Positions 9,888 to 18,440 of a stretch of DNA of 64,000 nt are shown here, one piece after another. Source of the stretch: Ornithinimicrobium sp. F0845 (GTDB taxonomy: Bacteria > Actinomycetota > Actinomycetes > Actinomycetales > Dermatophilaceae); contig NZ_JALKAL010000012.1 in the NCBI RefSeq assembly GCF_023015765.1, positions 62,001 through 126,000 of the forward strand, in the 5' to 3' direction. Every line of letters begins with the position of its first letter. Positions within the stretch are counted from its first letter, which is position 1. The translations under genes and the position numbers were made by a program. Under the pieces are notes generated by a model, which was given only the letters and a program-made list of their open reading frames with translations, had not been told where the DNA came from and made no database searches.

Positions 9888-10550
9888 TCAGCTGGACAGC
9901 AGGACGATGCCGTCTCCCAGGACCTTGGCACCGAGGACCAGGAACAGGATGGCCATCACCGTCGCATTGTGTGCGGTCAGCCAACCCTTCATGGAGTCCA
10001 GGGCGGGCGTCATCGCCTCACGGGCAACGAGGTAACTCACGACGGGAACGATGATGGTGAGCGACGCGAGGATCACGTAGAGCCCGACAGCGACCACCTC
10101 CTGCGCCACGGCGAGTCCGACACCGCCGATCGTCGAGGCTGCGGCGATCGTCAGACCGAGGTTCTTGGGATTGACGGACGAGAGCAGCAGGGCCAGCCCG
10201 AGGGCCTTGATCGGTGTGAACTCGTCGATCTTGGCCATCCAGGCCGGCATCGCCGGTTCCTCGCCCTCGGCCGGACGGCCTCGCCACTGCTTGAGCGCAA
10301 GGAACAGGAAGAGGACGCCGATGACGACCTTGACGATGCCACCACCGGAGTCCTCGTCGCCGCTCTCCAGGCCGATCGCCAGCACCACGGCAGAGATGAG
10401 CGCCAGGCCACCCACCCAGCCGAGGAGGAAGGACAAGCCGTTCCCGGCCGCACGGGCGGAGAACAGCATCAGGATCACCGCGATGATCGGGACCGGGCTG
10501 ATCGCCACGCCGACGGCAAACCCCAGGACCCCACCGATGGCCTCACCCAT
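9888..10550 (-). CDS. GAP family membrane protein (Sap/LysE-like)
   Basis: 220 residues with about six hydrophobic segments. The N-terminus GFAVGVAISPVPIIAVILMLFS and the SSVNPKNLGLTIAA motif are typical of the actinobacterial GAP (GPL-addressing protein, Sap) family, a LysE-superfamily branch linked in mycobacteria to glycolipid export. A Shine-Dalgarno (GGAGGAG) lies just before the ATG at 10,550. It is divergent from the DUF6325 operon. The shared gap carries a regulatory palindrome pointing at the DUF6325 side; the spacing toward this gene lacks the matching -10. Confidence 0.75.
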   Translation of the reverse strand: MGEAIGGVLGFAVGVAISPVPIIAVILMLFSARAAGNGLSFLLGWVGGLALISAVVLAIGLESGDEDSGGGIVKVVIGVLFLFLALKQWRGRPAEGEEPAMPAWMAKIDEFTPIKALGLALLLSSVNPKNLGLTIAAASTIGGVGLAVAQEVVAVGLYVILASLTIIVPVVSYLVAREAMTPALDSMKGWLTAHNATVMAILFLVLGAKVLGDGIVLLSS

Positions 10551-10675
10551 GGTCTCCTCCTCTGAGCGGCAGCGTGGCTACCAGCAGAATCACACCCGCG
10601 TGGCGAACCGACCTCCCCCTGGATGGGCGAGTTCGAGACCCATCCCCACGATGACGTGCCGCCAGGGTTGAGATA

Positions 10676-10692
10676 TCCCCCTCAACGGGTGA
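10676..10692 (+). promoter_or_regulatory. Palindromic operator, copy 1 (before DUF6325 operon)
   Basis: TCCCCC-TCAAC-GGGTGA, one mismatch from the consensus TCACCC-N5-GGGTGA. A -10-like TACGAT starts at 10,716, exactly 23 bp after the site, and the start codon is 75 bp downstream. The same geometry recurs at five other sites in the window. Confidence 0.6.
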
Positions 10693-10766
10693 GTCAGCCC
10701 GGATCGGTCCATTCCTACGATGACGAGGCAGGTCACTGAGCCGTCGACGAATGGGAGAAGCGAGAC

Positions 10767-11204
10767 ATGGATACCGTGGTAGGCCCCGTGGAGCTGGTGG
10801 TGCTGGCCTTCCCGGGCAGCAAGTTCAAGGGCGAGATCATCCCTGCCGTCGGCGAGTTGGTCGACAGCGGCGTGGTGTCTCTCCTCGACGTCGCCCTGGT
10901 CACCAAGGACGACGCCGGCGACACGCTGGCGATCGAGCTGGCCGATCTCGACGACGAGCTGCGGGGTGCCTTCGATACGTTGGACGGTGAGGTCAGCGGG
11001 CTGCTGAGCGATGAGGACCTCGGTCTCGTGGCCGAGGGTCTCGATCCCGGCACCACTGCTGCTGTCATCCTGTGGGAGAACACCTGGGCCCGAGGGCTCG
11101 TGAGCGCCATCCAGGGCGCGGGAGGCGTGCTTGTGGCGCACGAGCGCATGGACGCCGCACGTGCGGCAGAGGCGATCGCCTCCCTTGACAACGAGGAGGA
11201 GTAG
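10767..11204 (+). CDS. DUF6325 family protein
   Basis: 145 residues, soluble, starting with GPVELVVLAFPGSKFKGEIIPAVGEL, the signature of DUF6325. This family of unknown function is frequently found beside SHOCT proteins in actinobacterial stress clusters. A second half, TTAAVILWENTWARGLVSAI, forms the usual closing strand-helix. A GGGAGAAG Shine-Dalgarno precedes the ATG. It is first of three tightly spaced genes (3 bp to SHOCT, then 2 bp to DUF2254). The upstream palindrome with a fixed-distance -10 suggests activation as part of the stress regulon. Confidence 0.75.
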   Translation: MDTVVGPVELVVLAFPGSKFKGEIIPAVGELVDSGVVSLLDVALVTKDDAGDTLAIELADLDDELRGAFDTLDGEVSGLLSDEDLGLVAEGLDPGTTAAVILWENTWARGLVSAIQGAGGVLVAHERMDAARAAEAIASLDNEEE

Positions 11205-11207
11205 GAC

Positions 11208-11543
11208 ATGTTGATGCGCAGACCGGTCAGGGTTGGACGTCCCGGGCTCATCGGCACCGCTGCGAGGACGGCCGTCATCGCCGGCACCGCGAGCGCTGTG
11301 AGCGGGAACGTGGCACGGCGACAGCAAGCCAGGTCAGCACAGGCTCAGGAGGCACAGGCCTACGAGGCCCAGCAGGCAGCGGCTGCCGCTGCACCCCCGC
11401 CCCAGGCGGCGCCACCCCAGCCTGCGGCACCAGCTGGTCCGGACGTCATCGCCGAGCTGGAGCGCCTTGGTGCGCTCAAGAGTCAGGGGATCCTGACCGA
11501 GGCGGAGTTCGAGGCGCAGAAGGCACGCATCCTCGGATCCTGA
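11208..11543 (+). CDS. SHOCT domain protein
   Basis: 111 residues: a basic N-terminus, a short hydrophobic stretch (LIGTAARTAVIAGTASAVSG), a Gln/Ala/Pro-rich linker, and a C-terminal SHOCT motif (VIAELERLGALKSQGILTEAEFEAQKARIL). SHOCT is a short oligomerisation or docking module, usually at the end of stress-related membrane proteins. The gene is three bases after DUF6325, clearly one operon. Its likely role is a membrane-tethered adaptor; the partner is unknown. Confidence 0.8.
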   Translation: MLMRRPVRVGRPGLIGTAARTAVIAGTASAVSGNVARRQQARSAQAQEAQAYEAQQAAAAAAPPPQAAPPQPAAPAGPDVIAELERLGALKSQGILTEAEFEAQKARILGS

Positions 11544-11545
11544 CC

Positions 11546-12811
11546 GTGGAGGTGGGCGGTGGGCCAGAGGCCGTTCGCGAGACACACGCCACCGGGCAGC
11601 GTTCCCTGCGGGCGTGGCAGCGACGAGGGCGTGATCAGAACCTGCTTCAGGCGCTGAGGCACCGGCGGCGACTTCGCACTGGGATCGTCCAGGCTCTCTA
11701 CCTCATCGGAGGCACCACGCTCGGTGTCCTCCTGCCGGAGGTGGACGCCGGACCCACGATCGAACGCACCACGGTCACCCCGATGCTGTTCGGGGCCGCC
11801 GGCGGGTTCATCTCGTTCATCGCCCTGGTCTTCTCGCTGCTGTTCCTCGTCATCCAGTACGGCAACACGTCCGTGAGCCCACGGCTCACCATCTTCCGGG
11901 ACGACCCGATGGTCTGGCACACCTTCGGCTTCTTCACGGCGGTGTTCGCCTACTGCCTCGTCGCAGGGATGATCACCGGCACCGGCGATGACACGGTGAC
12001 GATCCTGGTCCCCGCCGTCGCCATCACTCTGCTCGTGGCCTCGTTGGCCATGTCACGGGCGATCCAGCTGCGCGCTCTGCGACTGCTGCAGTTCAACTCC
12101 ATCATGGAAGAGGTGAGGACGCGGGGGCAGGAGGTCATCACCTCGCTCTACAAGACCGCCTTCCACAGCGACGCCGCTGACCAGGCGGGGCCGCCGACTG
12201 CGTGGGAACTGCGGTGGCAGCGACCGACCACACTGCTCCTCCAGGTCGACCTGCCGAGGCTGCTCAGTCTGGCCACGGAGATGGACGTCCTCATCGAGTT
12301 GCGAGCGGTCCCTGGCCAGGAGGTGCGACGCGGCCTGGTGCTCGCTGTCGTCCGCGCCGACCATCCGGTCACCGAGTGCGACATCCTGGGCGCACTCACG
12401 ACCGGCAGCGACAGGGCCTTCGCGCAGGACCCGTTGCTGGCCTTCCGGCTGTTGAACGACATCTCCAACCGGGCCCTGTCGATCTCTATCAATGACCCAG
12501 CCACCTGCGTGCAGGTGCTGGGTTGCATCTACGACCTGCTCGCCCAGGTGGCTGACAAGCAACTGCAACTCGGCACCATCACCGATGAGAGTGGCGTGGC
12601 GAGAGTGCGGCTGCCGTTCCCCTCCTGGGAGGACTTCCTCGTGGTCGGCGTTGACGAGGTCGCGCACTACAGCACGCACGATCCCACGGTCCATGCCCGC
12701 GTGGAGTTGTTGTTGCAGGACCTGCTGGCGATCGCTCCACCGGAACGACATGCCCCGTTGCGCGAGCGCCTCGATCGACTGCTCGCCACCCCCACGGTCC
12801 CGCGCGCGTGA
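11546..12811 (+). CDS. DUF2254 family membrane protein
   Basis: 421 residues. Four hydrophobic helices lie in the first 180 residues (including GAAGGFISFIALVFSLLFLV and a second pair around VFAYCLVAGMITG). A large soluble C-terminal domain carries the DUF2254 hallmark ALSxxINDP (ALSISINDPATCVQVL). The family is uncharacterised. The GTG start at 11,546 is two bases after the SHOCT stop, so it is translated as the third gene of the operon; a later start cannot be excluded because the first 35 residues are poorly structured. Confidence 0.75.
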   Translation: MEVGGGPEAVRETHATGQRSLRAWQRRGRDQNLLQALRHRRRLRTGIVQALYLIGGTTLGVLLPEVDAGPTIERTTVTPMLFGAAGGFISFIALVFSLLFLVIQYGNTSVSPRLTIFRDDPMVWHTFGFFTAVFAYCLVAGMITGTGDDTVTILVPAVAITLLVASLAMSRAIQLRALRLLQFNSIMEEVRTRGQEVITSLYKTAFHSDAADQAGPPTAWELRWQRPTTLLLQVDLPRLLSLATEMDVLIELRAVPGQEVRRGLVLAVVRADHPVTECDILGALTTGSDRAFAQDPLLAFRLLNDISNRALSISINDPATCVQVLGCIYDLLAQVADKQLQLGTITDESGVARVRLPFPSWEDFLVVGVDEVAHYSTHDPTVHARVELLLQDLLAIAPPERHAPLRERLDRLLATPTVPRA

Positions 12812-12828
12812 CGGGAGGCGCCGAAGCT

Positions 12829-12845
12829 TCATCCGCAACGGGTGA
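12829..12845 (+). promoter_or_regulatory. Palindromic operator, copy 2 (before second SulP)
   Basis: TCATCC-GCAAC-GGGTGA, one mismatch from the consensus, ending 52 bp before the SulP start. Unlike the other copies, no xAnnnT hexamer lies 23 bp downstream, so this is the weakest member functionally. Confidence 0.4.
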
Positions 12846-12896
12846 TTTCGGTGCTAATCACTGTCCTGGGTCGGCACGCACTGTCACACTGGGGCC

Positions 12897-14555
12897 GTGA
12901 ATCTGTCTCAGACGACACGAGGCCTGCTGCCCGGCCTGCGGAAGGACAATCTCACCCAGGAGCTGATGGCCGGGGTGACTCTGCTGGCCATCGCCGTGCC
13001 CCTCAACATCGGTTACGCACAGATCGCGGGTCTCCCCCCGACGGCCGGTCTCTACGCGTTGGTCGTGCCCTCCATCGTGTTCGCGCTGATGACCTCCTCC
13101 CGCCAGCTGATCGCCTCACCCGACGCGGCAGCGGCTGCCCTGGTGGCGTCCTCCCTGCTTGGTCTCACGGTGGCAGGCAGCGACGACTACGCCGCGATGG
13201 CGGCCGCGCAGGCGATCCTGGGTGGAGTCTTCTTCCTGCTCTGTGCCTACTTCAAGCTCGGATTCCTGGCCAACTTCCTGTCCAAACCCATCCTCATCGG
13301 GTTCGTGGGTGGACTGGCGGCGGAGATCATGCTCAGTCAGGCCGCCAAGATGCTGGGCGTCCAGACCGAGGGTGAGGGCTTTTTCGTCGAGGTCATCGAT
13401 CTCATCACCAAGATCCCTGACGCTCACCTCTGGTCGGTCGTCGTGAGTGCTGCCTCCCTCGCCGTGCTGCTGCTCGGACGACGGATTCCGGCCGTGCCCT
13501 GGGCCCTCATCGTGCTGGTAGCGGCGACCATTCTGACCGTCGCGCTGGGCCTGGCTGAGCGGGGGGTCGCGGTCCTGGGTGAGGTCCCTGCCGGTCCACC
13601 CCGGTTCGCACTCCCGGTCCTCGACTGGTCGATCTGGCTGGCGCTCATCCCCTCGGCGCTCGCCCTGACCATGGTGACCGTCGCCGAGGGCCTGCTGGTG
13701 ATCCGCTCCTACGCGGAGAAGAATGACTATCCCACCGACCCGAACCGCGACCTGGCGGCCTTCGGCGCCGCCAACGTCGCTGCGGGTGTCTCCAGCTCGT
13801 TCACCGTCGGGTCCTCGACATCACGCACGGCAGCGATGGACCAGACCGGGTCGCGCACGCAGCTGCCGACCCTGGTGATGGCGGTGGGTAGCCTCCTCCT
13901 GCTTCTGTTCGGCACCGCGCTCCTCGCCGACATCCCCTCCCCGGCGATCGGGGCCATCGTCGCCGTCGCGGTGCTCAAGCTGCTGGGCGTCGGCGAGCTC
14001 CGTGAGCTGTGGCGGCTCTCGAAGTTCGAGTTCGCCGTCGCCCTCACCTGCTTCCTCGGCGTCCTGGTCCTGGGTCCCATCCGTGGCATCCTCCTCGCGT
14101 TCGTGATCTCGCTGGTCAACCTGGCCCAGCGATCGGCCAACCCGCCCGTCGACGTCCTCCACGGAGACCTGGACCCCCAGGTCTCGCTGCAGGAGGCGGC
14201 TGAGGGCGGTGAGACGGCGCCCGGGGTCGTCATCATGCGGTTCGCAGCACCCGTCTTCTTCGCCAACAGCGGGGTCCTGAGCAGCACGGTGCGCTCCATG
14301 GTCGCCGACGCACCCAACCCCGTCGAGGCCTTCGTGTTCGACCTCGAGGCCGTGACGGATGTCGATGTCACCGGCGCGGAAGCGTGGGACGGCACCCTCA
14401 CCTGGCTCCGCGACCAGCAGATCACCGTGGCCTATACCCGCGTCCGACCCGAGCTGCGGGGCCAGCTGGAGCACTTCGGGCTGTTCGAGGACGTCACCGA
14501 GTTCCCCACGAGCCGCGCCGCACTGGCCGCGCTCCGCCAGGACGGCGCGGGCTGA
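12897..14555 (+). CDS. SulP family transporter with STAS domain (probable sulfate/anion permease)
   Basis: 552 residues from GTG. SulP core: LMAGVTLLAIAVPLNIGYAQ, then GLPPTAGLYALVVPSIVFAL, about 10-12 membrane segments. The C-terminal STAS domain starts near residue 440 (VIMRFAAPVFFANSGVLSSTV ... AFVFDLEAVTDVDVTGAEAW). The gene is immediately upstream of the arylsulfatase-FGE operon, so handling of sulfate released by the sulfatase is a natural guess, though export, import or bicarbonate transport cannot be separated. It is preceded by a weak copy of the regional palindrome. Confidence 0.9.
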   Translation: MNLSQTTRGLLPGLRKDNLTQELMAGVTLLAIAVPLNIGYAQIAGLPPTAGLYALVVPSIVFALMTSSRQLIASPDAAAAALVASSLLGLTVAGSDDYAAMAAAQAILGGVFFLLCAYFKLGFLANFLSKPILIGFVGGLAAEIMLSQAAKMLGVQTEGEGFFVEVIDLITKIPDAHLWSVVVSAASLAVLLLGRRIPAVPWALIVLVAATILTVALGLAERGVAVLGEVPAGPPRFALPVLDWSIWLALIPSALALTMVTVAEGLLVIRSYAEKNDYPTDPNRDLAAFGAANVAAGVSSSFTVGSSTSRTAAMDQTGSRTQLPTLVMAVGSLLLLLFGTALLADIPSPAIGAIVAVAVLKLLGVGELRELWRLSKFEFAVALTCFLGVLVLGPIRGILLAFVISLVNLAQRSANPPVDVLHGDLDPQVSLQEAAEGGETAPGVVIMRFAAPVFFANSGVLSSTVRSMVADAPNPVEAFVFDLEAVTDVDVTGAEAWDGTLTWLRDQQITVAYTRVRPELRGQLEHFGLFEDVTEFPTSRAALAALRQDGAG

Positions 14556-14557
14556 TT

Positions 14558-14574
14558 TCACCCGGCTTGGGTGA
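14558..14574 (+). promoter_or_regulatory. Palindromic operator, copy 3 (before sulfatase operon)
   Basis: Perfect inverted repeat TCACCC-GGCTT-GGGTGA, three bases after the SulP stop. TAGCGT, a -10-like hexamer, starts at 14,598, 23 bp after the site. A separate 10-bp palindrome GCACTAGTGC (14,651-14,660) lies in the predicted leader. Confidence 0.65.
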
Positions 14575-14676
14575 CACGCTCCCGCCCTGAGCGAATCTAG
14601 CGTTGCAAGGGTCAGAGTCACGCTCGCCCCCAGCTCCATGCGTGGCGTGAGCACTAGTGCACGGGAAGAGGACGCC

Positions 14677-16176
14677 ATGGCCGACCAGCCGAACATCCTG
14701 ATCATCTGGGGAGATGACATCGGGATCACCAACCTGAGTTGCTACTCCGACGGCCTCATGGGCTATCGCACCCCCAACATCGACCGGATCGCGGAGGAGG
14801 GTGTCCGGTTCACCGACTACTACGGCGAACAGAGCTGCACCGCTGGCCGCGCCGCCTTCATCACGGGCCAGAACCCCTACCGCACCGGCCTGACCAAGGT
14901 CGGGATGCCCGGCGCCGACATCGGGCTGCGTGCCGAGGATCCCACAATCGCCACAGCGCTCAAGGCCCACGGCTATGCGACCGGGCAGTTCGGCAAGAAC
15001 CACTTCGGCGACCGGGACGAGTTCCTCCCGACCGCCCACGGCTTCGACGAGTTCTTCGGCAACCTCTACCACCTGAACGCCGAGGAGGAGCCGGAACTCC
15101 GTGACTATCCCTCTGAAGAGGACTTCCCCGGCTTCCATGAGCAGTACGGGCCGCGCGGCGTCATCCGCTCGTGGGTCAATCCCGACGGCACCCAGCGGAT
15201 CGAGGACACCGGGCCGCTGACCAAGGAGCGCATGAAGACCTGCGACGAGGAGTTCCGCGACGCGGCCGTCGACTTCATGAACCGCCAGCACGAGTCAGAC
15301 ACGCCCTTCTTCCTGTGGTTCAACTCCACCCACATGCACTTCCGCACGCACATCCGAGACGAGGACAGGGAACGGGCCGGTCGGTGGCAGTCGGAGTACC
15401 ACGATGCGATGTGCTACCACGACGACATCGTCGGCGAGCTCCTGGACAAGCTCGACGAGCTCGGCATCGCCGACAACACGATCGTCATATACTCCACGGA
15501 CAACGGGCCGCACATGAACTCCTGGCCCGATGCCGGGATGACCCCCTTCCGCAACGAGAAGAACTCCAACTGGGAGGGGGCCTACCGGGTCCCCTGTGCG
15601 GTGCGCTGGCCCGGCCACGTCCCCGAGGGAACCGTGCTCAACGGCATCGTCAGCCACAACGACTGGTTTGTCACCCTGCTTGACGCGGCCGGCACTCCTG
15701 ACATCGCAGACCAGCTGAAGGCGGGAGCCGACCTCAACGGCACGACATACAAGGTCCACCTCGACGGGCACAACCAGCTGCCCTACATCACCGGCCAGGC
15801 CGATGAGAGTCCTCGCAGGCACTACTTCTATGTCTCGGATGACGGCGACCTGACCGCCCTGCGGTTCGACAACTGGAAGATCATGTTCATGGAGCAGCGC
15901 GCCACCGGGACGCTCCAGGTGTGGGTCGACCCCTACGTGGAGCTCCGCGTTCCCAAGATCTACAACCTGCGCACCGACCCCTTCGAGCGTGCGGACATCA
16001 CGTCGAACAGCTACTACGACTGGATGCTCGACCACGTCTTCCTGCTCGTGCCGGCGCAGGCCTACGTCGCCAAGATGGCACAGACGCTCGCCGAGTTCCC
16101 CGTCCGCCAGGAGCCCGCTGCCTTCAACCTCGAGAAGGTGATGGAGAAGCTCAAGGCGGGCGTGCTGAGCGCGTGA
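14677..16176 (+). CDS. Type I arylsulfatase (cytosolic)
   Basis: 499 residues. Sulfatase fold: metal-binding ILIIWGDDIGITN (Asp13, Asp14), the C-x-A-x-R maturation motif CTAGR with Cys54 as the residue converted to formylglycine, and the metal-ligand stretch YSTDNGPHMNSWPD. It hydrolyses a sulfate ester; the substrate is unknown. There is no signal peptide, so it should act in the cytosol unless exported otherwise. The ATG at 14,677 has a GGAAGAGG Shine-Dalgarno and starts the conserved fold; the in-frame ATG at 14,638 adds 13 unconserved residues. The next gene is its activating enzyme, overlapping by four bases. Confidence 0.92.
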   Translation: MADQPNILIIWGDDIGITNLSCYSDGLMGYRTPNIDRIAEEGVRFTDYYGEQSCTAGRAAFITGQNPYRTGLTKVGMPGADIGLRAEDPTIATALKAHGYATGQFGKNHFGDRDEFLPTAHGFDEFFGNLYHLNAEEEPELRDYPSEEDFPGFHEQYGPRGVIRSWVNPDGTQRIEDTGPLTKERMKTCDEEFRDAAVDFMNRQHESDTPFFLWFNSTHMHFRTHIRDEDRERAGRWQSEYHDAMCYHDDIVGELLDKLDELGIADNTIVIYSTDNGPHMNSWPDAGMTPFRNEKNSNWEGAYRVPCAVRWPGHVPEGTVLNGIVSHNDWFVTLLDAAGTPDIADQLKAGADLNGTTYKVHLDGHNQLPYITGQADESPRRHYFYVSDDGDLTALRFDNWKIMFMEQRATGTLQVWVDPYVELRVPKIYNLRTDPFERADITSNSYYDWMLDHVFLLVPAQAYVAKMAQTLAEFPVRQEPAAFNLEKVMEKLKAGVLSA

Positions 16177-17153
16177 GCGGGCTCGATACCTCGGTGGAGT
16201 CCGCCGTCCTCCTGGAGGGTGGAGAGTTCCTCATGGGCTCCGACGACCACTATCCGGAGGAGGCTCCCGCGCACCCGGTGCGCGTCGAGGCGTTCACGAT
16301 CGACCGCCACCAGGTCACCAACCGCCAGTATGCCGTGTTCGTCGCCGCCACGGGGTACGTCACCGTGGCGGAGCGGCCGCTGGATCCCCAGGACTTCCCC
16401 GCGGCGCCGCCGGAGAACCTGGTGCCAGGGTCGATGGTGTTCACACCGACTCCGGGTCCGGTCGACCTGCGGCACCTGAGCCAGTGGTGGACCTGGACAC
16501 CCGGGGCCAGCTGGCAGCACCCGGAGGGCCCAGGGTCCGGCCTGGGCGAACGCCTGGAGCACCCCGTCGTGCACATCGCCTACGAGGACGCTACGGCCTA
16601 CGCCCGGTGGGCCGGGGCTGATCTGCCGACCGAGGCGCAGTGGGAGTATGCCGCGCGTGGAGGACTGGAGGGAGCAGCCTTCACCTGGGGGGACGAAGCG
16701 CGACCCGATGGTCGGGTCATGGCCAACACCTGGGACGGACCCGACTTCCCGTGGCGCTCCACGGGTGAGTCGGGCTTCCTCCGCACGGCTCCCGTCGGTT
16801 CCTTCCCAGCCAACGGTTACGGCCTGCTCGACATGGCCGGCAACGTCTGGGAGTGGACCACAGACTGGTGGACCGAGCGGCATCCTGCCCCCGCGGAGCA
16901 TGCCTGCTGCGTGCCGGCCAACCCGCGGGGCGGAGATCTCGAGGGCAGCCGGGACACGCGCCAGCCGCAGTTCACCGTCCCCCGCAAGGTCATCAAGGGC
17001 GGCTCACACCTCTGCGCAGACAGCTACTGCCTGCGCTACAGACCTGCCGCCCGACGCCCCCAGATGATCGACACCGGTATGAGCCACGTCGGTTTTCGGT
17101 GCATCCGACCCGCCAAGCCGCCGAACCCCGCAGCTGAGGAGACTCCGCGTTGA
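16173..17153 (+). CDS. Formylglycine-generating enzyme (SUMF1/EgtB-type family)
   Basis: 326 residues, FGE-sulfatase fold: the opening GGEFLMGSDDHYPEEAPAHPV, the LPTEAQWEYAARGG motif, GLLDMAGNVWEWTTDWW, and near the C-terminus GGSHLCADSYCLRYR. The two cysteines of CADSYC match the copper-binding active-site pair of true FGEs, which oxidise the sulfatase Cys to formylglycine using O2. The GTG start lies inside the sulfatase stop (four-base overlap), so the pair is translationally coupled: enzyme and maturase in 1:1 order. Confidence that this is a real FGE rather than a paralog is high because both cysteines are present. Confidence 0.93.
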   Translation: MSGLDTSVESAVLLEGGEFLMGSDDHYPEEAPAHPVRVEAFTIDRHQVTNRQYAVFVAATGYVTVAERPLDPQDFPAAPPENLVPGSMVFTPTPGPVDLRHLSQWWTWTPGASWQHPEGPGSGLGERLEHPVVHIAYEDATAYARWAGADLPTEAQWEYAARGGLEGAAFTWGDEARPDGRVMANTWDGPDFPWRSTGESGFLRTAPVGSFPANGYGLLDMAGNVWEWTTDWWTERHPAPAEHACCVPANPRGGDLEGSRDTRQPQFTVPRKVIKGGSHLCADSYCLRYRPAARRPQMIDTGMSHVGFRCIRPAKPPNPAAEETPR

Positions 17154-18070
17154 CGACAACGACCCTTCTTCCGTCCTGGCGTCCCGGGACCACCCGTGAC
17201 GCGCTGGTCTCCTTCCTGGATCAGTGCCGCACGGTCCCGGTCGCCGATCGGGTGGCCTACTTCGACAACGACGGCACCCTGTGGTGCGAGCGACCGACCT
17301 ACGCGCAGTTCGACTTCTATCTCGACGCGCTACGCCGGCGCGTGGCCGATGACACCGCGCTCGGCGAGAGGGAGGAGTTCGCGGCCCTGCTGTCCGGGGA
17401 CCAGGGGCGCGTCGCGGCCCTGGGTCTGCCCCGGATCGCGCTCGCGCTCGCTGGCCTGTTCGAGGGGCAGACGCCGGAGGAGTTCGCGGCCGAGGTGCGG
17501 TCCTTCGCCGCGACCGCCCGTCACACGACGCTCGGACGGCCGCTCAGGTCGATGGTCTACCAGCCCATGCTGGAGCTGATGGAGGCGCTGCGGGATCTCG
17601 ACTTCACCATCGGCATCGTCACCGGGGGCGGCACCGAGTTCGTTCGAGCCATCTCGGAGGACTTCTACGGCGTGCCCGCGGAGCTCGTCGTGGGCACCCT
17701 CGTGGACTACACCTTCACCCGCGACCCTGAGGGACGTCCGCAGCTCGTGCGCACCGCCCAGCTTCTCGGTGGTGTCAACGAGGGAGAGATCAAGGTCTCC
17801 AACATCCAGACGCAGCTCGGGCGGCGACCCATCTTCGCAGCCGGCAACTCCGCCGGCGATCGGGAGATGCTGGAGTGGGCCGCCTCGGGCAGGCACCCCG
17901 GGTTCGCCCTGCTGATCGACCATGACGACGCGGAGCGGGAGTTCGCCTACGTGGGCGAGGCCGTCTCCCTCGACGGTCAGGAGCCGATCACCGCGGTCGC
18001 CGGTCGACAGGGATGGACCACGGTCAGTATGTCTCGCGAGTGGGACCCCGTGTTCAGCCCCGCGGAGTGA
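17150..18070 (+). CDS. HAD family hydrolase in sulfatase operon
   Basis: 306 residues with HAD motif I VAYFDNDGTLWCERP, motif II IVTGGG, and motif IV AAGNSAGDREML, in the branch related to phosphoserine-phosphatase-like HADs. Its TTG start overlaps the FGE stop by four bases, making a sulfatase-FGE-HAD operon. A role as a phosphatase acting on the same metabolite as the sulfatase is possible, but nothing in the sequence shows the substrate. No signal peptide is visible. Confidence 0.82.
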   Translation: MTTTTLLPSWRPGTTRDALVSFLDQCRTVPVADRVAYFDNDGTLWCERPTYAQFDFYLDALRRRVADDTALGEREEFAALLSGDQGRVAALGLPRIALALAGLFEGQTPEEFAAEVRSFAATARHTTLGRPLRSMVYQPMLELMEALRDLDFTIGIVTGGGTEFVRAISEDFYGVPAELVVGTLVDYTFTRDPEGRPQLVRTAQLLGGVNEGEIKVSNIQTQLGRRPIFAAGNSAGDREMLEWAASGRHPGFALLIDHDDAEREFAYVGEAVSLDGQEPITAVAGRQGWTTVSMSREWDPVFSPAE

Positions 18071-18080
18071 CCCGCACCGT

Positions 18081-18281
18081 TCACTCCTCGGGGATCGTCA
18101 CGACGTCGATGACCGTGACGCCCAGAGAGTGCAGCAGGTTGAGGATCCCCTGAAGTTCTTCCTGATCGGTGAGGTCACCGACCATGGTGGTCTGCGCACG
18201 CTGGGTTCGTCGGACGAGGTGTGGAAAGGCTTCACCGAGTTCGTCCGAGATCTCACCATCCACCCGGATCAGTAGCCTCAT
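18081..18281 (-). CDS. Conserved small hypothetical protein (66-67 aa)
   Basis: A compact acidic protein beginning MRLLIRVDGEISDELGEAF and ending LHSLGVTVIDVVTIPEE. It has a beta-alpha-beta pattern (LLIRVDG, TTMVGDLTDQEEL, VTVIDVVTI) that I recall as a widespread uncharacterised actinobacterial small protein. The start is ATG 18,281 or GTG 18,284. It is convergent with the HAD gene, ten bases away. Its promoter region faces the MscS gene promoter. Confidence 0.6.
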   Translation of the reverse strand: MRLLIRVDGEISDELGEAFPHLVRRTQRAQTTMVGDLTDQEELQGILNLLHSLGVTVIDVVTIPEE

Positions 18282-18364
18282 CACGCTGCACCCTTCACTG
18301 CGCTAGGTTCCCCGGCGAGTGTGTCCGAGGCTTGTGACGCTAGCCCACGGCGGCCCGCAGCGGC

Positions 18365-18381
18365 TCACCGGAATTGGGCGA
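18365..18381 (+). promoter_or_regulatory. Palindromic operator, copy 4 (before mscS)
   Basis: TCACCG-GAATT-GGGCGA, two mismatches but symmetric with the consensus. GATGCT, fitting xAnnnT, starts at 18,405, again 23 bp downstream. Start codon 60 bp after the site. Confidence 0.5.
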
Positions 18382-18440
18382 GGCCGACACCAGCGTTCTC
18401 AGAGGATGCTCGGAGCAGCACGTCACCGGGAAGGGATGTC

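Noticed and set aside
10693-10715. GGGTGA as a -35 element of an alternative sigma factor
   Set aside because: The 23-bp gap to the -10 is too long for a sigma -35, and the left arm of the palindrome is also conserved.
14638-14676. Upstream ATG as start of the arylsulfatase
   Set aside because: It would add 13 unconserved residues; the ATG at 14,677 has the Shine-Dalgarno.
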